Assembly: GCF_002831585.1 (NCBI RefSeq)
Contig: NZ_CP025113.1
Location: 4,107,001 to 4,171,000, forward strand
DNA length: 64,000 nucleotides
From: Bradyrhizobium sp. SK17
Lineage (GTDB): Bacteria > Pseudomonadota > Alphaproteobacteria > Rhizobiales > Xanthobacteraceae
Reading direction: 5' to 3'
The position numbers were made by a program, and so were the translations under genes. Under the pieces are notes generated by a model. The model ran no database searches and was not told the DNA's origin. It saw only the letters and a program-made list of their open reading frames with translations. Numbering within the stretch: the first letter of the stretch is position 1; every line of letters starts with the position of its first letter. Shown in pieces: positions 1 to 8,857 of this stretch.

Positions 1-119
1 TCATGCTTCGACCTTCGCTGATCCGGACATGCGGGGGCGCGCGGCGGTGCCGCGCCCGATCGCTGACGGCGCAGGCGCCATCAACCGATGCTCTCGAGTT
101 GGGTGAAGCGGCAGGGCAA
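1..119. other. window edge, no gene recognised
   Basis: This edge segment lies downstream of the minus-strand glycosyltransferase that ends at 120. One minus-strand frame is open here and stops at 1-3, but it has no recognisable protein content and overlaps the 3' end of the transferase in another frame. I see nothing I can support as a gene. Confidence 0.5.
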
Positions 120-1418
120 TCAAGGCGATGCCCGCCCGGCGGCAGCTTTGGCGTTGGAGGCCGGCGCGGACGGCCGCTCGGTGGTCGTGCGCGGTGAGCG
201 GCCTGGCAGCGGTGCCTTCCTGGTGAACAGCGCCTCGTAAGCCGCGAGCAGCTTCGGCTCCTCGTGCGTCCAGGACAATTTGCGCTCGACGCGGCTGCGG
301 CCGAATGCCCCCATCGTCTGCCGCTGCGCCGGATCATCGATCAGCGCAACGATCTTGTCGGCGAAATCGATCGGATCGTTCTTCGCCGCATAGAGCGAGG
401 CGTCGAGCGCCGAGCGCCGGCCCTCGCGGACGTCGAACTGGACGATCGGCCGTCCGAGCGCCATGTACTCCATGATCTTGTTCATGGTGGAGATGTCGTT
501 CATCGGCGTCACCCGGTCCGGATTGACGCAGACATCCGCGGTCGAGAGCATCGTAAACAATGCGTCGTCGGCGATCGCGCCGGTGAAGGTCACGTAGTCG
601 CAGAGCCTCATCTCCGCGCAGAGCGCGACGACTGCGTTCCATTCCGGCCCGGTGCCGGCGATGTTGAACTGGATGTCGGTACGTCCGAGGTCGTGCACGA
701 TGTGGCCGATCGATTGCAGCAGCAGGTCGATGCCCTCGGACTGGCCGATCACGCCGACATAGCCGACGCTGTGGCGCCGGCCGTTGCGCCAAGCCGGATC
801 GACCGGGCGGGAGCGCACCCGCTCGAGATTGGGGCCGGAGCGCACCACGAACACCCGGCTCGCCGGCATCCGGCCGCGCGCGATCGCGATCTCGCGATAT
901 GATTCATTGGTCGCGATCGAGATGCTCGCCGTCTTGAAGGTCAGATACTCGACCAGCCGCAGCAGATGCCAGAAAATGTCCCTGCGGCCGAATTTCGCTT
1001 CGTAGAGCTCGGGATTGACGTCGTGATGATCGAACACGAAGCGCTTGCCGCCGAGCCTGAACAGCAGACCGACCAGGAAGATCAGGTCCGGCGGATTGCA
1101 GCCGTGGATCACGTCGAAGCCGTGCTTCCAGGCGACCTTGGTCGCGAGCCAGGTCTCCCAGAACAGCGCGACCGGATATTCGATCAGGTAGGCGGCGATG
1201 CCGCGCGCTTCCACCGGCATCGGATGACGGTAAATGTGAATACCCTCGAGGCATTCGTAGGATTTGTCATGGCCGCGGCCTTTCGGGCAGATCACCGAGA
1301 CCTCGTAGCCCGCCTTGCGCAGCGACGTCGCTTCGCACCACACCCTGCGATCGAAAGGAACCGGGAGGTTCTCGACGATGATCAGGATCCGCCGCGGTGA
1401 TGGTTCAGCTCTCGACAT
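120..1418 (-). CDS. GT4-family glycosyltransferase (WbuB/RfaG-like)
   Basis: This 432-residue protein is a cytoplasmic retaining GT-B glycosyltransferase, probably adding a sugar during exopolysaccharide repeat-unit assembly. The N-terminal half starts with a hydrophobic strand (RRILIIVENLPVPFDRRV, residues 9-26), the donor-independent Rossmann fold of GT4 enzymes. The C-terminal half carries a VGYVGVIGQSEGIDLL segment and ends with the typical NKIMEYMALGRPIVQFD stretch and a downstream glutamate-containing helix. Length is normal for the family. It is divergent from the hydrolase gene at 1536, with a 117-base gap. The C-terminal 35 residues are Pro/Ala/Arg-rich and probably disordered. Donor and acceptor cannot be read from sequence; the family call is firm. 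Confidence 0.9.
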   Translation of the reverse strand: MSRAEPSPRRILIIVENLPVPFDRRVWCEATSLRKAGYEVSVICPKGRGHDKSYECLEGIHIYRHPMPVEARGIAAYLIEYPVALFWETWLATKVAWKHGFDVIHGCNPPDLIFLVGLLFRLGGKRFVFDHHDVNPELYEAKFGRRDIFWHLLRLVEYLTFKTASISIATNESYREIAIARGRMPASRVFVVRSGPNLERVRSRPVDPAWRNGRRHSVGYVGVIGQSEGIDLLLQSIGHIVHDLGRTDIQFNIAGTGPEWNAVVALCAEMRLCDYVTFTGAIADDALFTMLSTADVCVNPDRVTPMNDISTMNKIMEYMALGRPIVQFDVREGRRSALDASLYAAKNDPIDFADKIVALIDDPAQRQTMGAFGRSRVERKLSWTHEEPKLLAAYEALFTRKAPLPGRSPRTTTERPSAPASNAKAAAGRASP

Positions 1419-1535
1419 TTGCGATGATCTATATCATTGACCTAACAACATCACAATCCGACTAACATTGGAATTAACATGCGCGGCTTCCATGATGCAA
1501 TCCCTGTGCGGATGTGACGGCGACGAGACACGGAC
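1419..1535. promoter_or_regulatory. divergent intergenic region, AT-rich
   Basis: This 117-base gap separates the divergent GT4 (minus) and glycosidase (plus) genes. Bases 1437-1482 are clearly richer in A+T than the flanks and hold repeated TAACA elements (CTAACAACATC, CTAACATTGG, ATTAACATG). That pattern fits a shared promoter/operator region, but no convincing -35/-10 pair can be fixed by eye. Confidence 0.4.
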
Positions 1536-2774
1536 ATGGCAGGCACGTTGAGGGATTGGGGCAGCGGGGCATTGATTGCACTGGTTTTGAGCACGCTGGT
1601 GCCGTTCGCTCAGAAATGGCCGCTGCGATGGAATGCCTCGCTGACCACCGATGCGCTCGATGCGAGCCGTGTGAACGCCGTGATCCCGCCGACGTTTTTC
1701 GGCATGACGGTCAACGCCATCGGTTCGTCGCAGCCGTGGCCCGAACTCAGGTTTGACGGCGTCCGGCTGTGGGGCGCGATCTATTGGGCGCAGGTCAATC
1801 CGGCGCCCGGCTTCTACAACTGGGCGCGGTTCGACGCGATCCTCGCAGCCGCCGAGCGCGCGCATGTCGATATCGTTCTCAATCTCGCCTTCACGCCGAG
1901 ATGGGCGGCCGCGGTGAAGGATGCGCCGCCGGCGTTCACGCCGGGCGCGAGTTCGCCGCCGGCCGATCTCGCCTCATGGGATGATTGGGTGCGGGCGGCA
2001 GTCACGCGCGCCGCCGGACGCATCAAATACTTTGAAATCTGGAACGAACCCGAGGATCCCAAATATTATTCGGGCGATATCGCGACGATGGTCGAGATGC
2101 AGAAGCGGGCCTATCAGATCATCAAGGCCAGCGATCCCGGCCTGGTGGTGCTGACGCCGTCGTCCAACGGCACGCCGGACGGCTATCGTTGGCAAGAGAC
2201 CTTCATGGCGCAAGGTGGCGGACAATATGCCGATGTCTTCGCCTTTCACGGCTATGTCAGCGAACCCGAAGCCGTGATCGATGTCATCGCGCGGTTCAAG
2301 CAGATGCTCGCCGCGCATGATCTGTCGGGAAAGCCGATCTGGGACACCGAGGCCGGCTGGTCGTCGAAGGAGGACAATCCGGATGGATATCTAGCCCGAG
2401 CCTATATCCTGAAATGGATCAATGGCGTGGATCGCGCCTATTGGTACGAGTATGCCGGCGGGGGCGGCGACTTCGGCAAATTGTGGGATCCGGCGCGCGG
2501 GCTGCTGCCGGCCGGAAAAGCCTACCGCACCGTGCAGTCGTGGCTGGTCGGCGCCAGCGTCGTGGCCGCCACTCGCACGTCGCCATCGACCTGGTGCGTC
2601 GAGCTTCGCATGCAGGATGGCCGCAACGGCGTGATCCTCTGGACCACCAGGGGCCGGTCGGCCTATCGCGTCGAGCCGCGCTACAGCCGCTACGAGGGGC
2701 TGGACGGCGGCGAAGGACCGGTCGTCAACGGTATGGTCGAGATCTCGCCGAAACCGGTCCTGTTGCTCGAATGA
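1536..2774 (+). CDS. clan GH-A glycoside hydrolase (GH39/GH5-like), membrane-anchored or exported
   Basis: This 412-residue protein is a probable beta/alpha-barrel glycosidase acting on the polysaccharide made by this cluster. Residues 11-25 are a hydrophobic segment near the N-terminus (GALIALVLSTLVPFA) that should act as an uncleaved anchor or signal. The barrel contains WNEPE with Glu171 as the likely acid/base and WDTEAGW with Glu272 as the likely nucleophile, the two glutamates placed on strands 4 and 7 in clan GH-A. A small C-terminal beta region (about 345-412) follows. It starts at ATG 1536, with only a weak ribosome-binding site. Hydrolases beside glycosyltransferases commonly trim or release polymer. 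The clan is well supported; the exact GH family is not. Confidence 0.8.
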   Translation: MAGTLRDWGSGALIALVLSTLVPFAQKWPLRWNASLTTDALDASRVNAVIPPTFFGMTVNAIGSSQPWPELRFDGVRLWGAIYWAQVNPAPGFYNWARFDAILAAAERAHVDIVLNLAFTPRWAAAVKDAPPAFTPGASSPPADLASWDDWVRAAVTRAAGRIKYFEIWNEPEDPKYYSGDIATMVEMQKRAYQIIKASDPGLVVLTPSSNGTPDGYRWQETFMAQGGGQYADVFAFHGYVSEPEAVIDVIARFKQMLAAHDLSGKPIWDTEAGWSSKEDNPDGYLARAYILKWINGVDRAYWYEYAGGGGDFGKLWDPARGLLPAGKAYRTVQSWLVGASVVAATRTSPSTWCVELRMQDGRNGVILWTTRGRSAYRVEPRYSRYEGLDGGEGPVVNGMVEISPKPVLLLE

Positions 2775-2884
2775 TAGCGGTGTTAATCCGCGAACAATGG
2801 GATAATGGTAACGATATTCTTGTCTTCATCGCGCAAGGCAGGCGCGATACAAGGGCGCTGTTAACGCGAGGCGGTTGACCGACT

Positions 2885-5071
2885 GTGAAGCAGATCGCGC
2901 AGAACTATAAGAGCGGCGAACTCAGGCTGATCGATGTGCCGGCGCCGCGCTGCCGGCCCGGCGGGGTCGTGGTGCGCACGGCGTTCTCGGCGGTGTCGAC
3001 CGGCACCGAGATGATGAAGTTCACCGAAGGCCGGCTGTCGCTGCTCGGCAAGGCGCGCGCGCGCCCCGACCAGGTCGCCAAGGTGGCGCGCTCGGTCCGC
3101 CAGCAGGGACTGCTCGCGACCTATCAGAAGGTGATGAACCGCCTCGATTCCTATACGCCGCTCGGCTACTCGCTGTCGGGCATCGTTGTCGAAGTGGGCG
3201 AGGGCGTCACCGGTTTCTCGGTCGGGCAGCGGGTCTGCTGCGGCGGCAATCAATATGCGACGCATGCCGAATACAATTGGGTGCCGGTGAATCTCTGCGT
3301 CCCGGTGCCGGACGGCGCAGCACTCGACCAGGCCGCCTTCACCACGATCGCCTCGATCGCGCTGCAAGCGATGCGGCAGTCGGAAATCCGACTTGGCGAG
3401 ACCGCCTGCGTGATCGGCCTCGGCCTGATCGGGCAGATCCTGGTGCGCCTGCTGCGCAGCGCCGGCGTCGTGGTGGTCGGGCTGGACCGGCTCGACGCAC
3501 GCTGCCGTCAGGCCGAGGCTGCGGGGGCCGCCATCTGCGCCATCGCATCCGATGATGCGGCGGCCGGGTTTCGTGCCCGGATCGACCAGCTGACCGCCGG
3601 CAGCGGCGTCGATTGCGTGTTCATCACGGCGGGTAGCGACGATCCCGATCTCGCATCGCGTTCGGCGGCGCTGCTGCGCGACCGCGGCCGCATCGTCGAT
3701 ATTGGCAAATGCACGCTGAACCTGCCGTGGAATGAATTCTACGACAAGGAGCTCGACGTCCGGTTCTCGCGCTCCTATGGCCCCGGGCGATACGACCCGC
3801 TCTACGAGGAGGGCGGCGTCGATTATCCGATCGGCCATGTGCGCTGGACCGAGCGGCGCAACATGGAAGCCATCGTCGCGCTGCTCGCCGACGGACGGCT
3901 GGATTTTTCCTCGCTGATCTCCGACGTTGTGCCGCTGGAGCAGGCGACGTCGGCGTTCGAGCGCATGAGCCGGGGCGAGGTCGGCCTCGGCATGGTGTTC
4001 GCCTATCCGGAGGCCGCTCCGCGCACCACGCGGATGACGTATCGCCCGGTCGCGGCACTGCATGGCGGACGGGTACGGCTCGGCGTCATCGGCGCGGGCA
4101 ATTATGCCTCCAGCATGCTGCTGCCGCAGCTTGCGAAGGACGATCGCGTCGATCTCGTCGAGGTCGCGACCAATACCGGCCTGAGCGGTGCCACCGCGGT
4201 GCGCAAGTTCGGCTTCGCGCGCGCCTCGACCGATGCGGCCGCGGTGCTCGCGGCGGACGACATCGATGCCGTCTTGATCGCGACCCGGCATGCCTCCCAT
4301 GCCGACCTCGCGGCGCGGGCGCTGCGTAGTGGCAAGGCGGTGTTCGTCGAAAAGCCGCTCGCGATCGACACGGACGCGCTCGATCAATTGGTGCAGACCA
4401 TCCACGACACCGGCAACAACAGGCTGATGGTCGGCTTCAACCGCCGCTTCTCGCCGCTGCTGCAAGGGATGCGCGCGGCGTTCGCGCCGGCGGGCCCGCA
4501 GACCCTGCAATATCGTGTCATCGCCGGCCCGCTGGAGAAATCATCCTGGTACTTGCAGGCCGAGATCGAAGGCAGCCGGTTCGTCGGCGAGGGCGGCCAT
4601 TTCATCGACCTGTTGTCCTGGTGGCTCGGCGTCGAGCCGGTGCGGGTCTCCGCGAGCGCGGCGGGCAAGGACGTCGACAATCTCCTTGCCACCTTCGACT
4701 TTGCCGACGGTTCGGTCGCGAGCCTCAGCTATCTCACCGGTGGCGATCCGAGGGTGCCGAAGGAAGTGCTCGAAGTGTCGGCAAGCACGGGATTTGCCCG
4801 CTTCGACAATTTCTCCAGTTTCGAGGTCTGGCAGGCGGGACAGCGCAGGGCAGGGAAAGCGCGGCTCGACAAGGGCCAGCAGCCGATGCTGGATGCCTTT
4901 ATCGCGGCAGTCGCATCGGGGGGCGCGATGCCGATCGCGCTCGATGCGCTGCTTGCGACCACCCGCGCGACGCTCGCGGTCCAGGCGAGCGCGGCCGCGG
5001 GGATGCCGGTTGATGTGAGGCCTGCGGCAGCAGAGCAGGGCGTCGCGCGCGCCTCGACCGGCGCGAGATGA
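2885..5071 (+). CDS. MDR dehydrogenase / Gfo-Idh-MocA oxidoreductase fusion
   Basis: This 728-residue protein joins two NAD(P)-dependent domains. Residues 1 to about 375 resemble medium-chain (zinc alcohol-type) dehydrogenases, with a GYSLSGIVVEVGEGV segment and a Rossmann motif GLGLIGQILVRLL near 179. Residues about 398-715 form a Gfo/Idh/MocA domain with VIGAGNYASSML and the signature EKPLAI near 488. The MDR half lacks an obvious full set of zinc-binding cysteines. It starts with GTG at 2885. Its stop codon overlaps the ATG of the next gene (ATGA), so the two are probably translationally coupled. Fusions of this kind occur next to heparinase II/III-like genes in polysaccharide clusters, and a role in modifying a nucleotide or lipid-linked sugar is inferred. 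Confidence 0.85.
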   Translation: MKQIAQNYKSGELRLIDVPAPRCRPGGVVVRTAFSAVSTGTEMMKFTEGRLSLLGKARARPDQVAKVARSVRQQGLLATYQKVMNRLDSYTPLGYSLSGIVVEVGEGVTGFSVGQRVCCGGNQYATHAEYNWVPVNLCVPVPDGAALDQAAFTTIASIALQAMRQSEIRLGETACVIGLGLIGQILVRLLRSAGVVVVGLDRLDARCRQAEAAGAAICAIASDDAAAGFRARIDQLTAGSGVDCVFITAGSDDPDLASRSAALLRDRGRIVDIGKCTLNLPWNEFYDKELDVRFSRSYGPGRYDPLYEEGGVDYPIGHVRWTERRNMEAIVALLADGRLDFSSLISDVVPLEQATSAFERMSRGEVGLGMVFAYPEAAPRTTRMTYRPVAALHGGRVRLGVIGAGNYASSMLLPQLAKDDRVDLVEVATNTGLSGATAVRKFGFARASTDAAAVLAADDIDAVLIATRHASHADLAARALRSGKAVFVEKPLAIDTDALDQLVQTIHDTGNNRLMVGFNRRFSPLLQGMRAAFAPAGPQTLQYRVIAGPLEKSSWYLQAEIEGSRFVGEGGHFIDLLSWWLGVEPVRVSASAAGKDVDNLLATFDFADGSVASLSYLTGGDPRVPKEVLEVSASTGFARFDNFSSFEVWQAGQRRAGKARLDKGQQPMLDAFIAAVASGGAMPIALDALLATTRATLAVQASAAAGMPVDVRPAAAEQGVARASTGAR

Positions 5072-7059
5072 ACTTCGCCTGGTATCTGCGCAGGCTGCGG
5101 CGTATGGAGCCGTCCGAGCTTGCCGGACGGGTGAACGATCAAGTGCTGCGCTCGCTCTGGCAGATCGCTCCGCCCGACATCGCGCATCGCGCCAAGTCTC
5201 GGCTCGCTCCCGGTCCACTGACGCCGCGCTTGAAGCCGCTGCCTTCGCCGGCAAAGGCGCCGCGGCAGGCTGCCGAACGGCTGATCCAAAGCGCCGACCA
5301 GATCCTCGCCGGACGCTTCCGGATCTTCGCGAGGGATCACGAAGCCCTGGGCGAACGGCCCGACTGGTTCGTCGATGCCCGCAGCGGCAAGCGCGCGCCA
5401 GCCGACATCTATGCGTTTGCGGTCCCCTATCGCGACGAGGCCGCGGTCGGCAACATCAAGTACATCTGGGAGCCGTCGCGGCACCACCATCTCACGATGC
5501 TGGCGTCGGCCTATTATTTGACCTCGGACGAACGCTACGCCCGCCGCGTGGCCGAGCATCTCGCCAGCTGGTGGCGCGAGAATCCGTTCATGCGCGGCCC
5601 GCACTGGATCAGCGGCATCGAGCTTGGCGTGCGGCTGATCTCGTGGGCCTGGGTGCGCCAGTTGCTGCAAGACTGGCAGGGCGCGCCGGCGCTGTTCGAA
5701 GACAATGAGCTGTTCGTGACGCAGCTCCACGCGCATCAATATTGGTTGTCACAGTTTCCGAGCCGGGGCTCGTCCGCCAACAACCATCTCATCGCGGAGG
5801 CCGCCGGGCAGTTCGTCGCCGCCTGTGTGTTTCCCTTCTTCAGCGACAGCGCGCGCTGGCGCGCGCAATCCGCCAGCACCTTGGCACACGAAGCCGTTGC
5901 GCAGACGCTGGCCTGCGGCAGCAACAGCGAGCTTGCGACCGACTATCACGGCTTCGTGCTCGAGCTGCTGCTGGCGGCGGCGGTGCAGGGCGAAGCCTCG
6001 GAGCATCCGCTCGACGATGCAGTCTGGATCACGATGTGCCGCATGAGCGATGCGCTTGCCGCGATGCTGGACGATCGCGCGCGTCCGCCGCGCCAGGGCG
6101 ATGGCGACGACGGCATCGGCCTGCTGCTCGACGATCACGGCGGCAATCGCTGGCTTGGTCTGCTCGCCACCGGCGCGCGCCTGTTCGGCGAGTTGCCGTG
6201 GTGGCCCGACTTGCCGGAGCCCGATCTGCGCACGTTTGTTCTGACCGGCGGCATCAGGGCGCGTATCGTGGCCGCGCGGCCCGAGCGCCGCCCGTATCAG
6301 CTCGACGGGGCGGGCCAGGCCTTTCTCGTCGATTCCGACCGGGCGGTGTGGTGCCGCTGCGACCACGGCCCGCATGGCTTCGGCCGGATCGCGGCGCATG
6401 CCCATGCGGACGCACTGTCGCTCGAATGCAGGATCGGCGGCGTCGACGTCCTCGCCGACCCCGGCACCTATTGCTATCACGGCGATCCGCGATGGCGCGC
6501 TTATTTCCGCTCCACGCTGGCGCACAACACGCTCCGCTTGTTCGCGCGCGATCAGTCGGCGTCGGGCGGGCCGTTTCTCTGGACACGGCATGCGCAGAGC
6601 CGGCTGGTCGCATCAAGCGGCCTCGATGACCGTGATGCGGATGCGAGCTGGGTCGCCGAGCATGCGGGATATCACGACGATGCAGGTCGCCTGCATCGCC
6701 GTTCGGTGCAATTGCTGCGACAGGCGGCACGGCTCATCGTCACCGACATGGTGCTCGATCAAGAGGGGCTTGCGCTGCCGGCGAGCCTGAGCTGGCATCT
6801 GGGTCCCGACGTGGAATGCAGGCTCGAAGGGTGCACGGCGCAGCTGTGCTGGCCGGGCGGCCGAGGCGAGCTCGATCTGCCGGCAGGACTGAACTGGACG
6901 ACATATCGCGGCGACGGGAACATCCCGGCCGGCTGGTATTCGCCGTCCTTTGATCTCAAGGTGCCCGCGACCTCGCTGATCGGCTCGGGGACGCTTGCCG
7001 CGGGCCAAAGCCTGGTGACGGAGCTGCGCTGGTTCACGGAGCCGGTGCGCCGGCCATGA
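5068..7059 (+). CDS. heparinase II/III family protein
   Basis: This 663-residue protein matches the heparinase II/III (alginate-lyase-like) family. The N-terminal half (about 80-330) is helix-rich, with YYLTSDERYARRVAEHL and SSANNHLIAEAAGQFVA typical of the alpha/alpha toroid. The C-terminal half is beta-rich and contains GFGRIAAHAHADALSLE, the conserved His-x-His-Ala-Asp catalytic/metal region, then DPGTYCYHGDPRWRAYFRST. No signal peptide is visible. Both ends overlap its neighbours by 4 bases, so it is the middle gene of a coupled trio with the oxidoreductase fusion and a GT4. Family members cleave uronate polysaccharides by elimination; several act in biosynthetic clusters, and the substrate here is unknown. 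Confidence 0.88.
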   Translation: MNFAWYLRRLRRMEPSELAGRVNDQVLRSLWQIAPPDIAHRAKSRLAPGPLTPRLKPLPSPAKAPRQAAERLIQSADQILAGRFRIFARDHEALGERPDWFVDARSGKRAPADIYAFAVPYRDEAAVGNIKYIWEPSRHHHLTMLASAYYLTSDERYARRVAEHLASWWRENPFMRGPHWISGIELGVRLISWAWVRQLLQDWQGAPALFEDNELFVTQLHAHQYWLSQFPSRGSSANNHLIAEAAGQFVAACVFPFFSDSARWRAQSASTLAHEAVAQTLACGSNSELATDYHGFVLELLLAAAVQGEASEHPLDDAVWITMCRMSDALAAMLDDRARPPRQGDGDDGIGLLLDDHGGNRWLGLLATGARLFGELPWWPDLPEPDLRTFVLTGGIRARIVAARPERRPYQLDGAGQAFLVDSDRAVWCRCDHGPHGFGRIAAHAHADALSLECRIGGVDVLADPGTYCYHGDPRWRAYFRSTLAHNTLRLFARDQSASGGPFLWTRHAQSRLVASSGLDDRDADASWVAEHAGYHDDAGRLHRRSVQLLRQAARLIVTDMVLDQEGLALPASLSWHLGPDVECRLEGCTAQLCWPGGRGELDLPAGLNWTTYRGDGNIPAGWYSPSFDLKVPATSLIGSGTLAAGQSLVTELRWFTEPVRRP

Positions 7060-8207
7060 GGATCCTGGTCGCTCACAACAGATATCAGGGACGCGGCGGC
7101 GAGGACGTCGTGTTCGAAGCGGAAGTCGCGCTGTTGCGGGGTGCCGGACACAGCGTCGAAACGCTCACGGTGAGCAATGAGGCGATCGATTCGCTCGCCG
7201 CGCGCGTCGCGACGACGCTGTCGATCGCCGACAATGCGACGGCCAAGCGGTTGGTCGCAGAGGAGATCGATCGCTTTCGCCCCGACGTCGTCCACGTCCA
7301 CAATTTCTTCCCGCTGCTGTCGCCTTCGGTGTTCGATGTCTGTCGGCAAAGGCGCGTGCCCGCGGTGGTGACGTTGCACAATTATCGCACCATCTGCACC
7401 GGCGGCATGCTGCTTCGCGACGGCCGCGTCTGCCATAAATGCCTGGAGCATGGCCACGTCTGGGGCGTCGCGCATCGCTGCTACCGTGGATCGCTTCCGG
7501 GTTCGCTGGCCTCCGCATACATGATTGCGCAGCACCAGCGCCGCGGCACCTGGACACGCCCCGGCCTGCGCCTGATTGCGCTGACGCAGTTTGCCCGGTC
7601 CCTGTTCATCCAGGCCGGGTTCGATGGCGGCCGGATCGACGTCAAGCCGAACTTCATGGCCGACCCGGGGGCACCTGATCCCGCGGAGCCGCGTGCCGGG
7701 CTGCTCTATGTCGGACGGCTGAGCCGCGAGAAGGGGCTCGGCGTGCTGCTCGACGCCGTTGCCGGAACCGGCATCCCCTTGCGGATCGTCGGTGAGGGAC
7801 CTGAGCGCGTTGCGCTCGAGGCCCGCGCGGCGGGGCAGGTCACGTTCCTCGGGGCGCTCTCGCGCGTGGACGTGCTTCGGGAAATGGCGAAGGCCGAGGC
7901 ATTGGTCGTGCCTTCGTTGTGGTACGAGGGATTTCCGATGGTCGTGGTCGAGGCCTTCGCGCAAGGCACGCCGGTGATCGCCTCCGAGATCGGTGGATTG
8001 GCCGAGGTGGTGAGCGCTGGCCGGACCGGCGTCTTGGTGCCGCCAGGTGACGCGGCTGCGCTCCGGCAACGGATCGGTGACGTGCTCGGTGCCCCCGATC
8101 GGGCCGCATGGGGGAAAGCTGCGCGCGCCACCTATCTGGAGCTCTACGCGCCCGGCGAGAATCTCCGGCTGCTCGAGGCCATCTACGCGCGCGCCGTCGG
8201 TGAATGA
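7056..8207 (+). CDS. GT4-family glycosyltransferase
   Basis: This 383-residue protein is a GT-B glycosyltransferase. It begins MRILVAHNRYQGRGGEDVVF, with the glycine-rich loop common at the N-terminus of GT4 enzymes, and has HVHNFFPLLSP near residue 80. The C-terminal donor domain shows LLYVGRLSREKGLGVLLDAV near 216 and VPSLWYEGFPMVVVEAFAQGTPVIAS (about 284-310), including the E-x7-E pattern. Cysteines around residues 109-135 (CTGGML, CHKCLEHG) form a small insert found in a subset of these enzymes. The start overlaps the heparinase-like gene by 4 bases. It is the last gene before a 650-base gap. Confidence 0.9.
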   Translation: MRILVAHNRYQGRGGEDVVFEAEVALLRGAGHSVETLTVSNEAIDSLAARVATTLSIADNATAKRLVAEEIDRFRPDVVHVHNFFPLLSPSVFDVCRQRRVPAVVTLHNYRTICTGGMLLRDGRVCHKCLEHGHVWGVAHRCYRGSLPGSLASAYMIAQHQRRGTWTRPGLRLIALTQFARSLFIQAGFDGGRIDVKPNFMADPGAPDPAEPRAGLLYVGRLSREKGLGVLLDAVAGTGIPLRIVGEGPERVALEARAAGQVTFLGALSRVDVLREMAKAEALVVPSLWYEGFPMVVVEAFAQGTPVIASEIGGLAEVVSAGRTGVLVPPGDAAALRQRIGDVLGAPDRAAWGKAARATYLELYAPGENLRLLEAIYARAVGE

Positions 8208-8857
8208 CCGCGGCGGATCGGCGGTTCGCCCTTGCGATTGCCACCCTCGTCCTGGCAACGAGTTGCGACAAATCTGCTGTTAATTTGTTATGATGGATGG
8301 TCCGCCTGCGCCGCCAGGTTCGGGCGGCGGTGAGGAGGCCCTGATTCTGGGTCTGATTCCAGGGCTTTCGCCTGCGCGGACATCGGGACCCGCAACCGGA
8401 ATGCGTCATGACGCCGGTTCGGTCGCCGGCCAGTTGCGAAGTTTGACACTTTTTTGGACGCGCACTCATACGGCGCAGAAATATTTTTTCAGCGCAGAAA
8501 ATCTCGCCGAACCGCGCGCAGAATCTGCAAAATTCGGCGCCATCCGCAGTCCCGGGGCCGCGTTGAAACCCCGTATAATCACTACCCTTTTTTGCGTCGC
8601 GGCTAACATTCGAGCTCGGTCCGCATCGAGCGGTTGCGTGCATGCGAATGGGCGTTAAGTCTCACATAAACCTCATGGAACCAGATGTTAACGGGCCATT
8701 GTTGATTGACTCTGTGGTATTGCGGACTTAACAATACACTTAACAAGTTCGCAGTGTGCGTCCACATTTGAGTTGCGTCGCAGCAAAGTGGTTGTGAATC
8801 AACGGCTTAGGTGTGGACGGGCGGCTTGCATCCCGATCCCAAGCAGGGGCTATCTCG
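8208..8857. promoter_or_regulatory. 650-base non-coding leader/promoter region of the first RTX gene
   Basis: No convincing gene is seen here. A GC-rich hairpin at 8309-8329 (7-bp arms CGCCGCC/GGCGGCG) may end the upstream operon, although no T-run follows. The rest drops in GC content and carries repeated TTAA-type elements (TGTTAATTTGTTATGA at 8278, GTTAAC at 8687, CTTAACAAT at 8726, CTTAACAAGTTCGC at 8738). TTGACT at 8705-8710 and TAACAA at 8728-8733 are 17 bases apart and are a weak sigma-70-like candidate. The length and composition suggest a regulated promoter or a long 5' leader. Confidence 0.45.

Noticed and set aside
8290..8658. A plus-strand open frame of 122 codons in the RTX1 leader
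   Set aside because: No recognisable content, no good ribosome-binding site, and it spans an A+T-rich promoter-like region.
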